The position numbers and the translations under genes were made by a program. From assembly GCF_028368995.1 (NCBI RefSeq), contig NZ_JAQNDL010000003.1, positions 1,798,001 through 1,862,000 of the forward strand: 64,000 nt of DNA, in the 5' to 3' direction. Numbering within the stretch: position 1 is the first letter of the stretch; every line of letters begins with the position of its first letter. Shown piece after piece: positions 42,984 through 50,695 of this stretch. The notes beneath the pieces were generated by a model that saw only the letters and a program-made list of their open reading frames with translations, was not told the DNA's origin and did not search any database. The stretch comes from Nannocystis bainbridge. GTDB taxonomy: Bacteria; Myxococcota_A; Polyangia; Nannocystales; Nannocystaceae.

Positions 42984-43364
42984 CTAGCTCTCAAGCGCCT
43001 TAAGCGCACGCGAGGTAGCGCCGCGGCGGTCGATGTACCGGCTCGCGGTCCCGAGGTCCTTGTGCCGGAGGTGGGTGGCGACGGCCGCTACGCCGCCACC
43101 ACCATCGGCGATCCGGGTGCCGCAGGTCTTGCGGAGGACACGGGTGCCGCGCCAGGGCAGACCGGCCAGCTTCACCAGGGCCATCATCCACGCATTCATG
43201 TTGTGCTCCTTGAAATGACTCCCCTTGTTGTCGAAGACGAAGGGGCCCGTCCGCGGGTGCGTCTCGAGAGCTTGGGCCAGGCGCTTCGTGATGCCGATGT
43301 TGTCCTCAGTCCTGCCCTTCGGGGCATCGAGCTTGCCCCGGACGACATTGTGGCGGATGACCAT
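42984..43364 (-). pseudogene. Tyrosine recombinase C-terminal fragment
   Basis: The frame (open up to 43412) encodes a truncated catalytic domain: IPEWRAEMVIRHNVV resembles the region after the first catalytic Arg, TGPFVFDNKG the middle, LRKTCGTRIADGG the second Arg box (expected H replaced, GTRVLRKT), THLRHKDLGTASRYI the His and the nucleophile Tyr. The N-terminal DNA-binding half and the first Arg are missing, and 43364 is the first ATG. The fragment may be inactive. It is adjacent to the left 17-bp repeat, as expected for an integrating element. Confidence 0.7.
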
Positions 43365-43825
43365 CTCAGCGCGCCATTCGGGAATGGCGAAAGCTCGGAT
43401 TATTCGTCGGGATCAAGACGACGAAGAAGGGCGGAAGCGGCGGGGTTCGAATCTTGTGGGCGGCCTCGGCAGCGGACAGGGTGGCTGAGATCGTGAAACT
43501 CAAGGGCGAGGGCTGGGGTAACGATGCGCTGCGCGAGAAATTCGAGGTAGAGGCGCAGGCATAGCAGAACCGCTAACCGCCATCGGGGCTGGAACGTGGC
43601 GGATGGAAGATAGAAGAGAGCAGGGCAAGTGTGATCGCTATCCACCGACAAACTCAAGCAGGGCTTGGCCAGCATCGAGGCCGACGGTGATCGCGAGCGC
43701 AAGGCCCTCTTGCAGCGGACGGGTCATGCCTCCCTTTTCGCCCGTCGGGGAGCCTCTTCGGATCGTCCGGCCGAATTCACCAGCAGCCGCGACTTCGGAA
43801 GGCACTCATCGAGAGCGCCCAGCTT
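43365..43825. other. Degenerate stretch between integrase and next gene
   Basis: About 460 bp. A plus frame (43665-43853) has a coding-like piece LASIEADGDRERKALLQRTGHASLF that could be the lost 5' part of the 43826 gene in another frame. A GGTTCGAATC box near 43450 looks like a tRNA T-loop but no cloverleaf forms. Confidence 0.35.
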
Positions 43826-44206
43826 GTGGATACGCCGGCAGGACCGATGGTGACGATAAAACCAGAGGCGGACACGATCCGGCGTGTTGTGGAGTTTACT
43901 GCCCGTGCGATCTACTTCCACGAGCAGGCACGCAAGAAGCGCTGGCCTGGTAGATGCGTGGTCTCCTGCCCTCGTTTCATACTCGACGATCTTTCACCCG
44001 CGCCAGAAGCGGAGTACACCGCGAGAATCATGGGCGCTCTCAGTGAGCTCCAGCGGAGAAATCATCCAGGCTACGAATGGCGTGGCCCGCATCTGGAGAT
44101 CTTCGCCTATCAACTGCACGACATCGACGAGCACGTAGCGATGAGAATGATCTTCTATGGTGCGTTCGAGTTCTTAGCCGTGTCCAAGCCAGAGGGAAGA
44201 GGTTGA
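43826..44206 (+). CDS. Hypothetical protein, possible truncated gene
   Basis: A 126-residue protein in less GC-rich DNA. Sequence reads as a natural protein: DTIRRVVEFTARAIYFHEQARKKRWPGR, ALSELQRRNHPGYEWRGPHLEIFAYQLHDIDEHVAMRMIFYGAFEFLAV. Charged, helical then beta. The start GTG at 43826 is arbitrary; a second option is ATG 43847. It may be the C-terminal part of a longer phage-type gene (see the preceding stretch). Unknown function. Confidence 0.45.
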   Translation: MDTPAGPMVTIKPEADTIRRVVEFTARAIYFHEQARKKRWPGRCVVSCPRFILDDLSPAPEAEYTARIMGALSELQRRNHPGYEWRGPHLEIFAYQLHDIDEHVAMRMIFYGAFEFLAVSKPEGRG

Positions 44207-44635
44207 GAAATCCGCCGCGGCGAGACGGCACCGTGGGGAAGTGGAGGTGAAGCGTATGGTTAGGGGAAGGTGGACGGGACATGCCCCCTTACACTCCTGC
44301 GCCGACTCGGACCCGGCTCGTCAGGGTCATGTGGAACTTCTCGGCGAGCGCCGTGATCGGTCCCCGGACTGACCGTTTTGGAGACGGCTCGGAAGCGACC
44401 CAAGCACCCCGTGAAGAAGGCCGCGTAGCAGTACCTATGCGAGCTTTGGGGACTCCCGTAGCGAGTGGCGTGGTCGCCATCGTGGCGACCACGCACGGCG
44501 CGCTCGGGGCGGGGCGATCACGCATTTCGCCGGCTCGTTCGCCAAGAACCCCGGTCCGTCTGACAGAAAGCCCGGCTCGTCGGTTCGTGCTCACGCGCGA
44601 GTTGCCAGGCACCAGATTTGGCAACGGAGATCCCG
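44207..44635. other. Intergenic, no gene recognised
   Basis: About 430 bp. Small frames on both strands have no homology I recognise; a minus frame ends with ITALAEKFHMTLTSRVRVGAG, which could be a gene remnant. Confidence 0.3.
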
Positions 44636-45117
44636 ATGAGCACCGAGAACAGCGAACAAGTCCTGGACTATCCCCTTCGCGCCCATGGCCCGCTGGAGCC
44701 GCCCGAGGAGTGGGCCAAGCTGCGCCAGAGTTGCCCCATCGCGCACGTGCGCCTGCCCAGCGGGGACAGCGCGGTGCTGCTCACCCGCTACGGCGACGTG
44801 CGGCAGATGATGTCCGACCCGCGCTTCACGCGGCAGCTCGGCGGCAAGGAGGGCGCGGCCCGGATCACCGAGGAGGGGGGCGGCGTGTTCGACAGCGAGT
44901 TCGAGGGCGGGGAGCCCACGTCGCTGTCCGACCTGCTGGCCGCGCTCGGCTTCCCCTTGCCGGTGTGGGTGATCTGCGAGCTGCTCGCAGGGCGGGCCCT
45001 GCCGCACCATGTCGTCGACGAGCTGCTCGGCCATCGCCTCGATTTGCGGCTGCATCGCGGAGACCCGCCGGGCCGTGAACGACTTGGCGAGCAGCCGGCG
45101 GCACCGCTCATGCCCCT
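44636..45117 (+). pseudogene. Scrambled cytochrome P450 fragment
   Basis: Starts normally (ATG 44636, GGAG six bases upstream) as a bacterial P450: LRQSCPIAHVRLPSG, LLTRYGDVRQMMSDPRFTRQ, ending SLSD, then LLAALGFPLPVWVICELL. The piece that should stand between SLSD and LLAALGF (GHERCRRLLAKSFTARRVSAM, QPQIEAMAEQLVDDMVRQGP) lies after it at about 44993-45117 on the minus strand. So a ~125-bp segment is both displaced and inverted. The I-helix, ExxR and heme Cys regions are absent. It cannot encode a functional P450. The plus frame simply runs on into the next fragment. Confidence 0.8.
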
Positions 45118-46240
45118 CTCAGCGCGCTCAGCGACCTGTCGGTGGAGCCGCTGGGGCTGGCGCTCGACGGACAGATCTCCGAGTTCGGGCCCGCGAACTT
45201 CGACGTCACCGCGCCGCTGGTGCTCTGCGACGACGGCGCCGGCCCGCTCCCCAACGACTGCTGCGAGGCGCCGATCGACGACCTGGAGGGCAAGATCATC
45301 CTCGTCGACCGGGGCGCGTGCGTCTTCGAGATTCAGGCCAATCGCCCCTTCGGCAAGGGCGCGGTCGGGGTGCTGATCGCCGACGTCGTCGCGGCCGACG
45401 AGCCGATCGTGCCGCTCGACGACCTCACGGCCCTGAACCCGAACATCCCGAATCTCGGCCTCACCCTCGCCGACGGCGACGCGCTCAAGGCCGCCCTCGC
45501 GGGTCCCGAGCTCACCGTGCACATGGCGGCGAAGGCGGGCCCAACCCGTGACGCGGCCTTCGATTCCCAGATGATCGCGCACGAGTTCAGTCACTATATT
45601 AACAACCGCCTCGGCGACGCGGGCGGTCCGAGCTACCTCGTGATGGGCGAGGGGTGGGGCGACTTCAACGCCATGCTGATGAGCATCCGCGAGGGCGACG
45701 ACCTCCACGGCACCCTCAACTACGCGGCGTGGGGCTCGATCGACCCGGTCCAGTTCTGGAACGGGCGCCAGTACGTCTATTCGACCGACTTCGCCGTCAA
45801 CCCGCTGACGTTCCGCCACATCGGCGACGACGTGCAGCTGCCCGCGGGCCCGCTGTTCAGCCCGAACGGCCTGGCCAACAGCCAGCAGCACAACGCGGGC
45901 CAGGTGGGGGGGGAGATGCTATGGGACAGCTATGTCGCGCTGCAGGAGCTCCACACCGACGACCTCGGGTTCGAGGCCGTGCGGTGCGACGAGGACGGCA
46001 TCCTCGACGACGAGGAGACCGGTCGCGTCGCGTTCGAGGTCTACAACAGCGGCGCCGTGAAGATCGCCGCCGGAGCGACGGTCGAGATCGTCGATCCGCC
46101 GCCGGGCCTGGTGTTCCCCGACGGCCCCGTCGTCACCCTGCCCGAGCTCGCGCCGCAGCAGACGAGCGCGCATACGATCACCGTCACGCTGGACCCCAGC
46201 ATCACCGAGCCGACGCGGGCGGCGCTGCGCGTGCGACTGA
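45118..46240 (+). pseudogene. Truncated M36-like metalloprotease with PA domain
   Basis: A headless fragment fused in frame after the P450 remnant. A protease-associated (PA) insert comes first (DLEGKIILVDRGACVFEIQA, GVLIADVVAADEP, NIPNLGLTLADGDAL), then the zinc site MIAHEFSHYINNRL (HExxH) and EGWGDFNAM, the third-ligand region, as in M36 fungalysin-like peptidases; HNAGQVGGEMLWDSYVALQEL follows. After TDDLGFEAVRCDEDGILDDEETG the sequence jumps to a CARDB-like beta module (VAFEVYNSGAVKIAAGATVEI). Segments normally between these are missing, and no start codon or signal peptide remains. A pseudogene, or part of one assembled from pieces. Confidence 0.7.
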
Positions 46241-46270
46241 CCACCCGGCGGGTGCGAGGGGCCGAGCCGG

Positions 46271-46591
46271 CGGTGTGGGCGCGCGAGCCCGCTCTATCCC
46301 GACGGGGACCCGCGCGCCGCCGCCCTGCTGGCCGCGGCCGCCGAACACGCGCCGCGCAGCCCGCGGGTCCGCGCGATCCAGGCGATCGTCGACGCCATGC
46401 GCGACGCCGGCCGCGAGCACCCGAACTTCGACGTCGGCCTGGTCGCCCTCGGCGCCGCGCTCGGCCTGCCCCCGCGCACCACCGTCGCCATCTTCGCCGT
46501 CGGCCGCGCCGCCGGCTGGCTGGCCCACGCCTTCGAGCAACGCGCCGCCGGCTTCCTCCTGCGCCCGCGCGCCCGCTACGTCGGGCCCTGA
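46271..46591 (+). pseudogene. Citrate synthase C-terminal fragment
   Basis: In the third frame after the protease fragment: SPLYPDGDPRAAALLAAAAE, then NFDVGLVALGAALGLPPRTTV and AIFAVGRAAGWLAHAFEQ...RPRARYVGP before the stop at 46591. These match the HPLYPDGDPRA loop and the conserved end of citrate synthase/2-methylcitrate synthase-like proteins. The N-terminal 250 residues, with active-site His, are absent. A gene tail only. Confidence 0.75.
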
Positions 46592-46613
46592 TTTACAACA
46601 TGCCCAAAAGGTA

Positions 46614-46629
46614 ATGTTTATATAAACAT
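46614..46629. promoter_or_regulatory. AT-rich perfect palindrome
   Basis: ATGTTTATATAAACAT, 16 bp and perfectly self-complementary, in otherwise GC-rich DNA and 20 bp before a CATGTC hairpin. Could be an operator or an element end. Confidence 0.4.
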
Positions 46630-46639
46630 GTTCTAAAAC

Positions 46640-46659
46640 GCATGTCCTTCGCGACATGC
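46640..46659. repeat. Hairpin GCATGTC-CTTCGC-GACATGC
   Basis: 7-bp perfect stem with six-base loop, downstream of the citrate synthase fragment. Member of the dispersed family. Confidence 0.5.
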
Positions 46660-46893
46660 TGGCGCTCGGGTGCAAGACGCGGCCCCCCGGACGATGACGC
46701 TGGCCCGACCCTGCCGAGATCGAAGCAAGCCTGCTCGCGCGCGAGAGGCGGCAGTACAGCTCCCCGGTGAGACGACGACGACGTGGCGGTCCGTATCGCC
46801 TCGATGCGCGCCGCTCGAAAGCTCACTTCGCCGCGCGCGGGCCCGGTTGTGCCCGCGAGGCCGTCGCGGCTACGCTCGGGCCCCGAGGAGCCG

Positions 46894-47034
46894 ACGCAGG
46901 GCATCGAGTGCAACGCCGACCTCTGCGTCTGCCTCCTGGACGACGTCGACGTCGGCCAGTGCCCGTCGGACGGCGTGTGCATGGACGGCGGCGCCATCTT
47001 CGACAAGATGGCGAGCTGCTGCGACTTCGGCTGA
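46894..47034 (+). pseudogene. C-terminal fragment of Cys-rich secreted protein
   Basis: Frame ending at 47034 reads GIECNADLCVCLLDDVDVGQC, SDGVCMDG, FDKMASCCDFG. This Cys-rich tail looks like the end of a myxobacterial secreted protein; the sequence before it (from 46783) is not protein-like. Probably a remnant. Confidence 0.4.
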
Positions 47035-47052
47035 GGCCGCGCGCGCGTCCCG

Positions 47053-48183
47053 TCACGCGCGGCGCTTCTGCTCGCCGAGTCGGGCGATGCAGTGCTGCAG
47101 CGCGTCGCGCAGCCGACCGTGGACGGTCACGTACGACAGGTCGACGCCGAGGGACACCATCGTCTGCGCGATCATCGGATGAATGCCGGTGACGACCCCC
47201 TCGGCGCCGAGCAGACCGATCGCGCGGATCATCGCAATCAAATGGCTGGCCGTGCCGGTGTCGACGACCTCGACGCCGGTGAGGTCGAGGATGGCGAAGC
47301 GGACCCGCAGGCGGCCGACCGCCTGCAGCAGGCTGTCCATGATCTCGGCGGTGCGCACGCTGTCGACGAGGCCGAGGATCGGCACGGTGATGATGCCGTC
47401 CCAGACCTCGATGATCGGGGTCGAGAGCTCGCGGATCACCTCCTGCTGCTTCTCGATCAGGTCGAGCTTGGCCTGCAGCTCGGCCTCGCGGCCGCGCGCC
47501 TCCGTCATGTCGAGCGAGACGGCGACCAGCGCGGCCTCGCCCGGACCGGCGTCCGCGACCGGGATGTACCAGTTCCTCCACGGCACCCCGAGCACCTCGA
47601 CCTCCTCGCCGAGGCACGCCTCGCCCGCGAGCGCGCGCCGCACCCGGCCGTGGCCCGGGTGATCGCCGAACGCCTCGAAGATGCTCAGACCGACGAATTG
47701 CTGCGAGCGGAGCCCGGCCGCGCGCATGCCCTTGCCGTCCTGAAACAGATAGACCCCGTCCCGATCGAGCGCCCACACTGCGGTCTCGAGGTTCTCGATG
47801 ATCACGCCGAGCATCTTCTCGGCCAGCGCCGCGCGGCGATGGGCGGCGACCCGCTCGCTGACGTCGTGGCCGTGGATCGTCGCGCCGGTCGCCTCGGCGT
47901 CGCCCGACAATTGCCACCACGCCTCGAACTGCAGCGCTCGTTCGCCGCGAGCCACCGCCAGCACCTGCGGCGTCTCGTTGTCCGCGACCAGCAGGCCGGA
48001 CCAGCTGCCGGCGACCAGCGGCACGACCTCGCCGAGGTCCCGCCCCAGCACGTCCGCCTCCGTGGCCCCGAACACCTGCTCGGCGCGACGGCTCCAGCCG
48101 GTCACCCGCAGGACATCGTCCACTTCGATCACCACGTGCGGGGCGCGCTTGCTTCGTGCATCCATCGCCCCGTTTCTTATCAT
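47053..48183 (-). CDS. PAS-STAS signalling protein
   Basis: A 376-residue soluble protein. N-terminal PAS (about 10-115: VIEVDDVLRVTGWSRRAEQVFGATEADVLGR, ...ARGERALQFEAWWQLSGDAEATGATIHGHDVSERV), a second PAS-like domain (about 130-245: IENLETAVWALDRDGVYLFQDGKGM...GLSIFEAFGDHPGHGRV), and a STAS domain (about 265-365: PIIEVWDGIITVPILGLVDSVRTAEIMDSLLQAV, ILDLTGVEVVDTGTASHLIAMIRAIGLL). ATG 48183 gives the longest frame; MDARSKRAP at 48165 is an alternative. It sits inside the decayed 42.9-49.3 kb region but looks intact. Confidence 0.87.
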   Translation of the reverse strand: MIRNGAMDARSKRAPHVVIEVDDVLRVTGWSRRAEQVFGATEADVLGRDLGEVVPLVAGSWSGLLVADNETPQVLAVARGERALQFEAWWQLSGDAEATGATIHGHDVSERVAAHRRAALAEKMLGVIIENLETAVWALDRDGVYLFQDGKGMRAAGLRSQQFVGLSIFEAFGDHPGHGRVRRALAGEACLGEEVEVLGVPWRNWYIPVADAGPGEAALVAVSLDMTEARGREAELQAKLDLIEKQQEVIRELSTPIIEVWDGIITVPILGLVDSVRTAEIMDSLLQAVGRLRVRFAILDLTGVEVVDTGTASHLIAMIRAIGLLGAEGVVTGIHPMIAQTMVSLGVDLSYVTVHGRLRDALQHCIARLGEQKRRA

Positions 48184-49158
48184 GCGCAGGAAACCCCGCG
48201 GCGACCGACAGGACCCCGTTTAAACGGTGTCCCGGATTTCCCGCACACACCGCCTCGCGGTCGTGGCACCCCGCCGCCCCCGGCCCCACATCGGCGGTGA
48301 AGTCTGTGTCGCCGTGCAACGCTCGGCTCGCCGATGCAGACAGCTCGCCTTCGCCCGCCCGTGGCGCCTGGCGAAAAGGACATGTCCACAACCACCGTAG
48401 ATTCATGACATGTCCCTTCGGCCATCCTCACCCCGGCCGGAGACCTGCGCGAAGATGTCCTGATCGCCCCACGGTCAGCGCGGCAATTCCTCGCCGCAGC
48501 GCCGCAGCAGCGCGTCCGCCGGTGGCGTGCGAGTTTGTGGCTCGGCATCAGACGTTCCGGATCAAGGTGCTTGTGGACAAGGAACCGCCAGAGGGCGAGC
48601 GAGCTCCATCCTCGGCCGCTTGATCAAGTTCTTCCAGACACTCGTTGAGCTTCTCGGGGATGTCGGTGGCGGGGGGCGTGCTCCCCGCGGTCGTCGAGGA
48701 CGTCTTGGTCGACGACACACCCGCGGGAGCTTCCTGGACGTGGGTACTGCTGTGCTTCCCGGCGTCGTTGTGGTCAGAGCTGCCGTGCCTCCACGGCTCG
48801 GCAGAACAGGAATCTGGCCGAGCGGGGGTGCAACGAGGGCAGGCTGGTTCGTCAGATGGCGCAGGAGCGGCCCCCAATCCCGGGGCAACCTATAGTGTGT
48901 GAACGGCTTGAGGATTGCGGGGACTGTGGACCGGCCTGACGTCTGGCAGCTCGTTGTCGACCTGCGCAACGCGGGGATCGACGCCCGGTCCGATCACAAC
49001 GTCCCTGCGCCGCATGAGGGCTGGCCCCGGTGAATGGCATTCTCGCGCTCAATGGCGCGCAGAGCGGATCTAAACCACACGCACCGTATTGGCGATGTCG
49101 TCCGCGTACTGATTCCAGACCCTCGGTCGGACCTTGGACACCTGGTCGCTGTCGCGCA
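48184..49158. other. Gene-poor remnant region
   Basis: About 975 bp. A piece of plus frame (48911-49033) reads PDVWQLVVDLRNAGIDARSDH and looks like the end of a lost gene. A minus frame (48877-48548) ends PEKLNECLEELDQAAEDGA, also coding-like but with only a TTG start. Palindromes at 48378-48414. No intact gene. Confidence 0.35.
48378..48414. repeat. Pair of GACATGTC palindromes
   Basis: GGACATGTCC (48378-48387) and GACATGTC (48407-48414), 19 bp apart, about 200 bp upstream of the start of the 47053-48183 gene. The spacing would put both on the same DNA face. Confidence 0.45.
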
Positions 49159-49487
49159 GACCTGGAGCGTCTCCACCAGCTCTCCAAGACACAGGTCGAA
49201 GCCCGCGAGTCCTGGGGACTCGCGGGCTCTCAAGTGTCAGCAGGATTTCTGTGCCAGGACGCGGGCTTGGGGCGAAAGGCGAGCGCGATCAGGTGGTTGG
49301 CAAAGTCCGTGTCCTACTGCTCGAAGCACTAATCAGCGGACTTTCTCAACCCTTTGATCGCACTCGCAATTTCGCCAAAGCCCGCGTAGATGTTCAAGAA
49401 TTGGCTCCTGTCTCGAGAGCCCGCGAGTCCCCAAGGCTCGCGGGCTTCGACCTGTGTCGTGGAGACGTCGGGGAGACGCTCCAGGTC
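49159..49487. repeat. Inverted repeat with 151-bp arms
   Basis: Arms 49159-49309 and 49337-49487 are imperfect inverted copies (best in the outer 75 bp and the inner 20 bp, both ending in CAAAGTCCG-type sequence), with a 27-bp spacer holding the second 17-bp repeat. In the matching frames both arms encode DLERL---S-TQVEARE-WGLAGS and a terminal ASAI--L-KS before converging stops, so these are two facing copies of the same gene tail. Confidence 0.7.
49312..49328. repeat. 17-bp direct repeat, right copy (possible att site)
   Basis: TCCTACTGCTCGAAGCA, identical to 42902-42918. It occupies the spacer between the arms of the large inverted repeat and lies about 190 bp from the end of the McrC gene. 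Confidence 0.45.
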
Positions 49488-49515
49488 CACGCAAAGCCGC
49501 TCGGGCTGTCGGCAC

Positions 49516-50685
49516 TCATCCAGCCGGGGCCCGGATCGTCTCCGCAAGCCTGTCGAGAGCGCCCTCGACCTCGCTCCAGGGCGCGCCGAGATCGAGCCCC
49601 TGTGTGGCGATCGCGTTGGCTCGATCATGCGTTAGGTGCTCCTGGATCCCCGCCGGGCGATCGGGAAACACCAACATCGCTCGTTGGACGCCGTAGCGAC
49701 GCGCGTAGGCGAGGGCTTGAAAGGCGTCGTCCGACGCTGGCGCGCCACCGCGCCGGAGCTTGTACTTGGCGTCGATCACAGCCATCGCCTGGTCGTCGCG
49801 ATACACGACGATGTCCGGCCGGATCTCTATCACCGCCGCCGTGTCCAGGCTGGTCCGTTCTTGCAGCGAGACCCGCCACGGCGGCCCCAGGCGCGCGCGG
49901 AGCGACGCCGACACGAAGCGCTCGAACAGCGGGGCCATCTCCACCACGAAGCTCGCGCCGGGCGCAGCGCCGTCGCCCAGCCCGAGCGCCGTGCCCTCGA
50001 GGATCAGCCGGCACAACGCGTGCACAGGCCGATACGGCTCGGTGAAGCGGTCATAGCGAAACTGGGCGATCTCGGGGGGGCGCAGCCGTGAGAGCGGTAA
50101 AGAGGCGAGGCGGTGACGCAGCTGCGACAGACGAACGGCGAGCGCCGGGCTGCGGCTGCGGCAGATCTCGGTGGTCTGCCTCAGTACGCCGTTAAACAGG
50201 GTATCGAACGTGTATTCCTCGTGACGGCAGCTGAGCTCCGTGACGAGCGCTTCGGGACGGCGCAGGTGGACCGGGAGGTCGAGGCGGCCGCGCAACGCGG
50301 CTAGCCGCTCGTGATGTTCGACGTAGTCACGCCGTAGACCGGCGGCGACGAGGGCCTCGGCGCGGCTCACGAACGCAGCGACGAGCAGGTCAGGCAGCGC
50401 GCCCTCGCCGAGCGTGGTTACGGGTTCAAGCAGGCGAGGCAACTCGGAGGCGGCGGCGAGCATCCGACACAGGTTGGCCACGGGGTACTTCGGGAGCAGC
50501 TCCAGCGTACCCTCGTGCAGCTCCAGGCGCCCGACGACGCCCTTGGGGCTCACGATCCACCGGCCTCCCGCGGCCGGGCGGACATCGACGAGGCGACCCA
50601 ACTCGGCTAGGCGGCGCAGGGAGCTCTCCGAAAGCAACAGCGGCGCGCTGGGCGTCCATTCACGCAACCGAGCCAGCGTGCTCAT
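49516..50685 (-). CDS. mcrC: McrC-type restriction nuclease subunit
   Basis: A 389-residue PD-(D/E)xK nuclease, partner of McrB. The N-terminal part (LLLSESSLRRLAELGRLVDVRP, LHEGTLELLPKYPVANLCRML) is the DUF/McrC N-domain that binds McrB and stimulates its GTPase; the C-terminal nuclease core holds the conserved acidic residues in IRPDIVVYRDDQAMAVIDAKYKL (D...DxK). FNGVLRQTTEICRSRSPALAVRL is the central helical piece. McrBC cleaves modified (methylated or otherwise) DNA. ATG 50685 leaves 10 bp to the mcrB stop; GTG 50706 would overlap it by 11 bp. Confidence 0.9.
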   Translation of the reverse strand: MSTLARLREWTPSAPLLLSESSLRRLAELGRLVDVRPAAGGRWIVSPKGVVGRLELHEGTLELLPKYPVANLCRMLAAASELPRLLEPVTTLGEGALPDLLVAAFVSRAEALVAAGLRRDYVEHHERLAALRGRLDLPVHLRRPEALVTELSCRHEEYTFDTLFNGVLRQTTEICRSRSPALAVRLSQLRHRLASLPLSRLRPPEIAQFRYDRFTEPYRPVHALCRLILEGTALGLGDGAAPGASFVVEMAPLFERFVSASLRARLGPPWRVSLQERTSLDTAAVIEIRPDIVVYRDDQAMAVIDAKYKLRRGGAPASDDAFQALAYARRYGVQRAMLVFPDRPAGIQEHLTHDRANAIATQGLDLGAPWSEVEGALDRLAETIRAPAG

Positions 50686-50695
50686 CGCCCGCGCC

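Noticed and set aside
43445..43460. GGTTCGAATC box resembling a tRNA T-loop
   Set aside because: No matching T-stem, anticodon arm or acceptor stem could be formed around it.
49134..50045. Long plus frame overlapping the inverted repeat and McrC
   Set aside because: Only its first part reflects the repeat arm; the rest is the antisense of mcrC.
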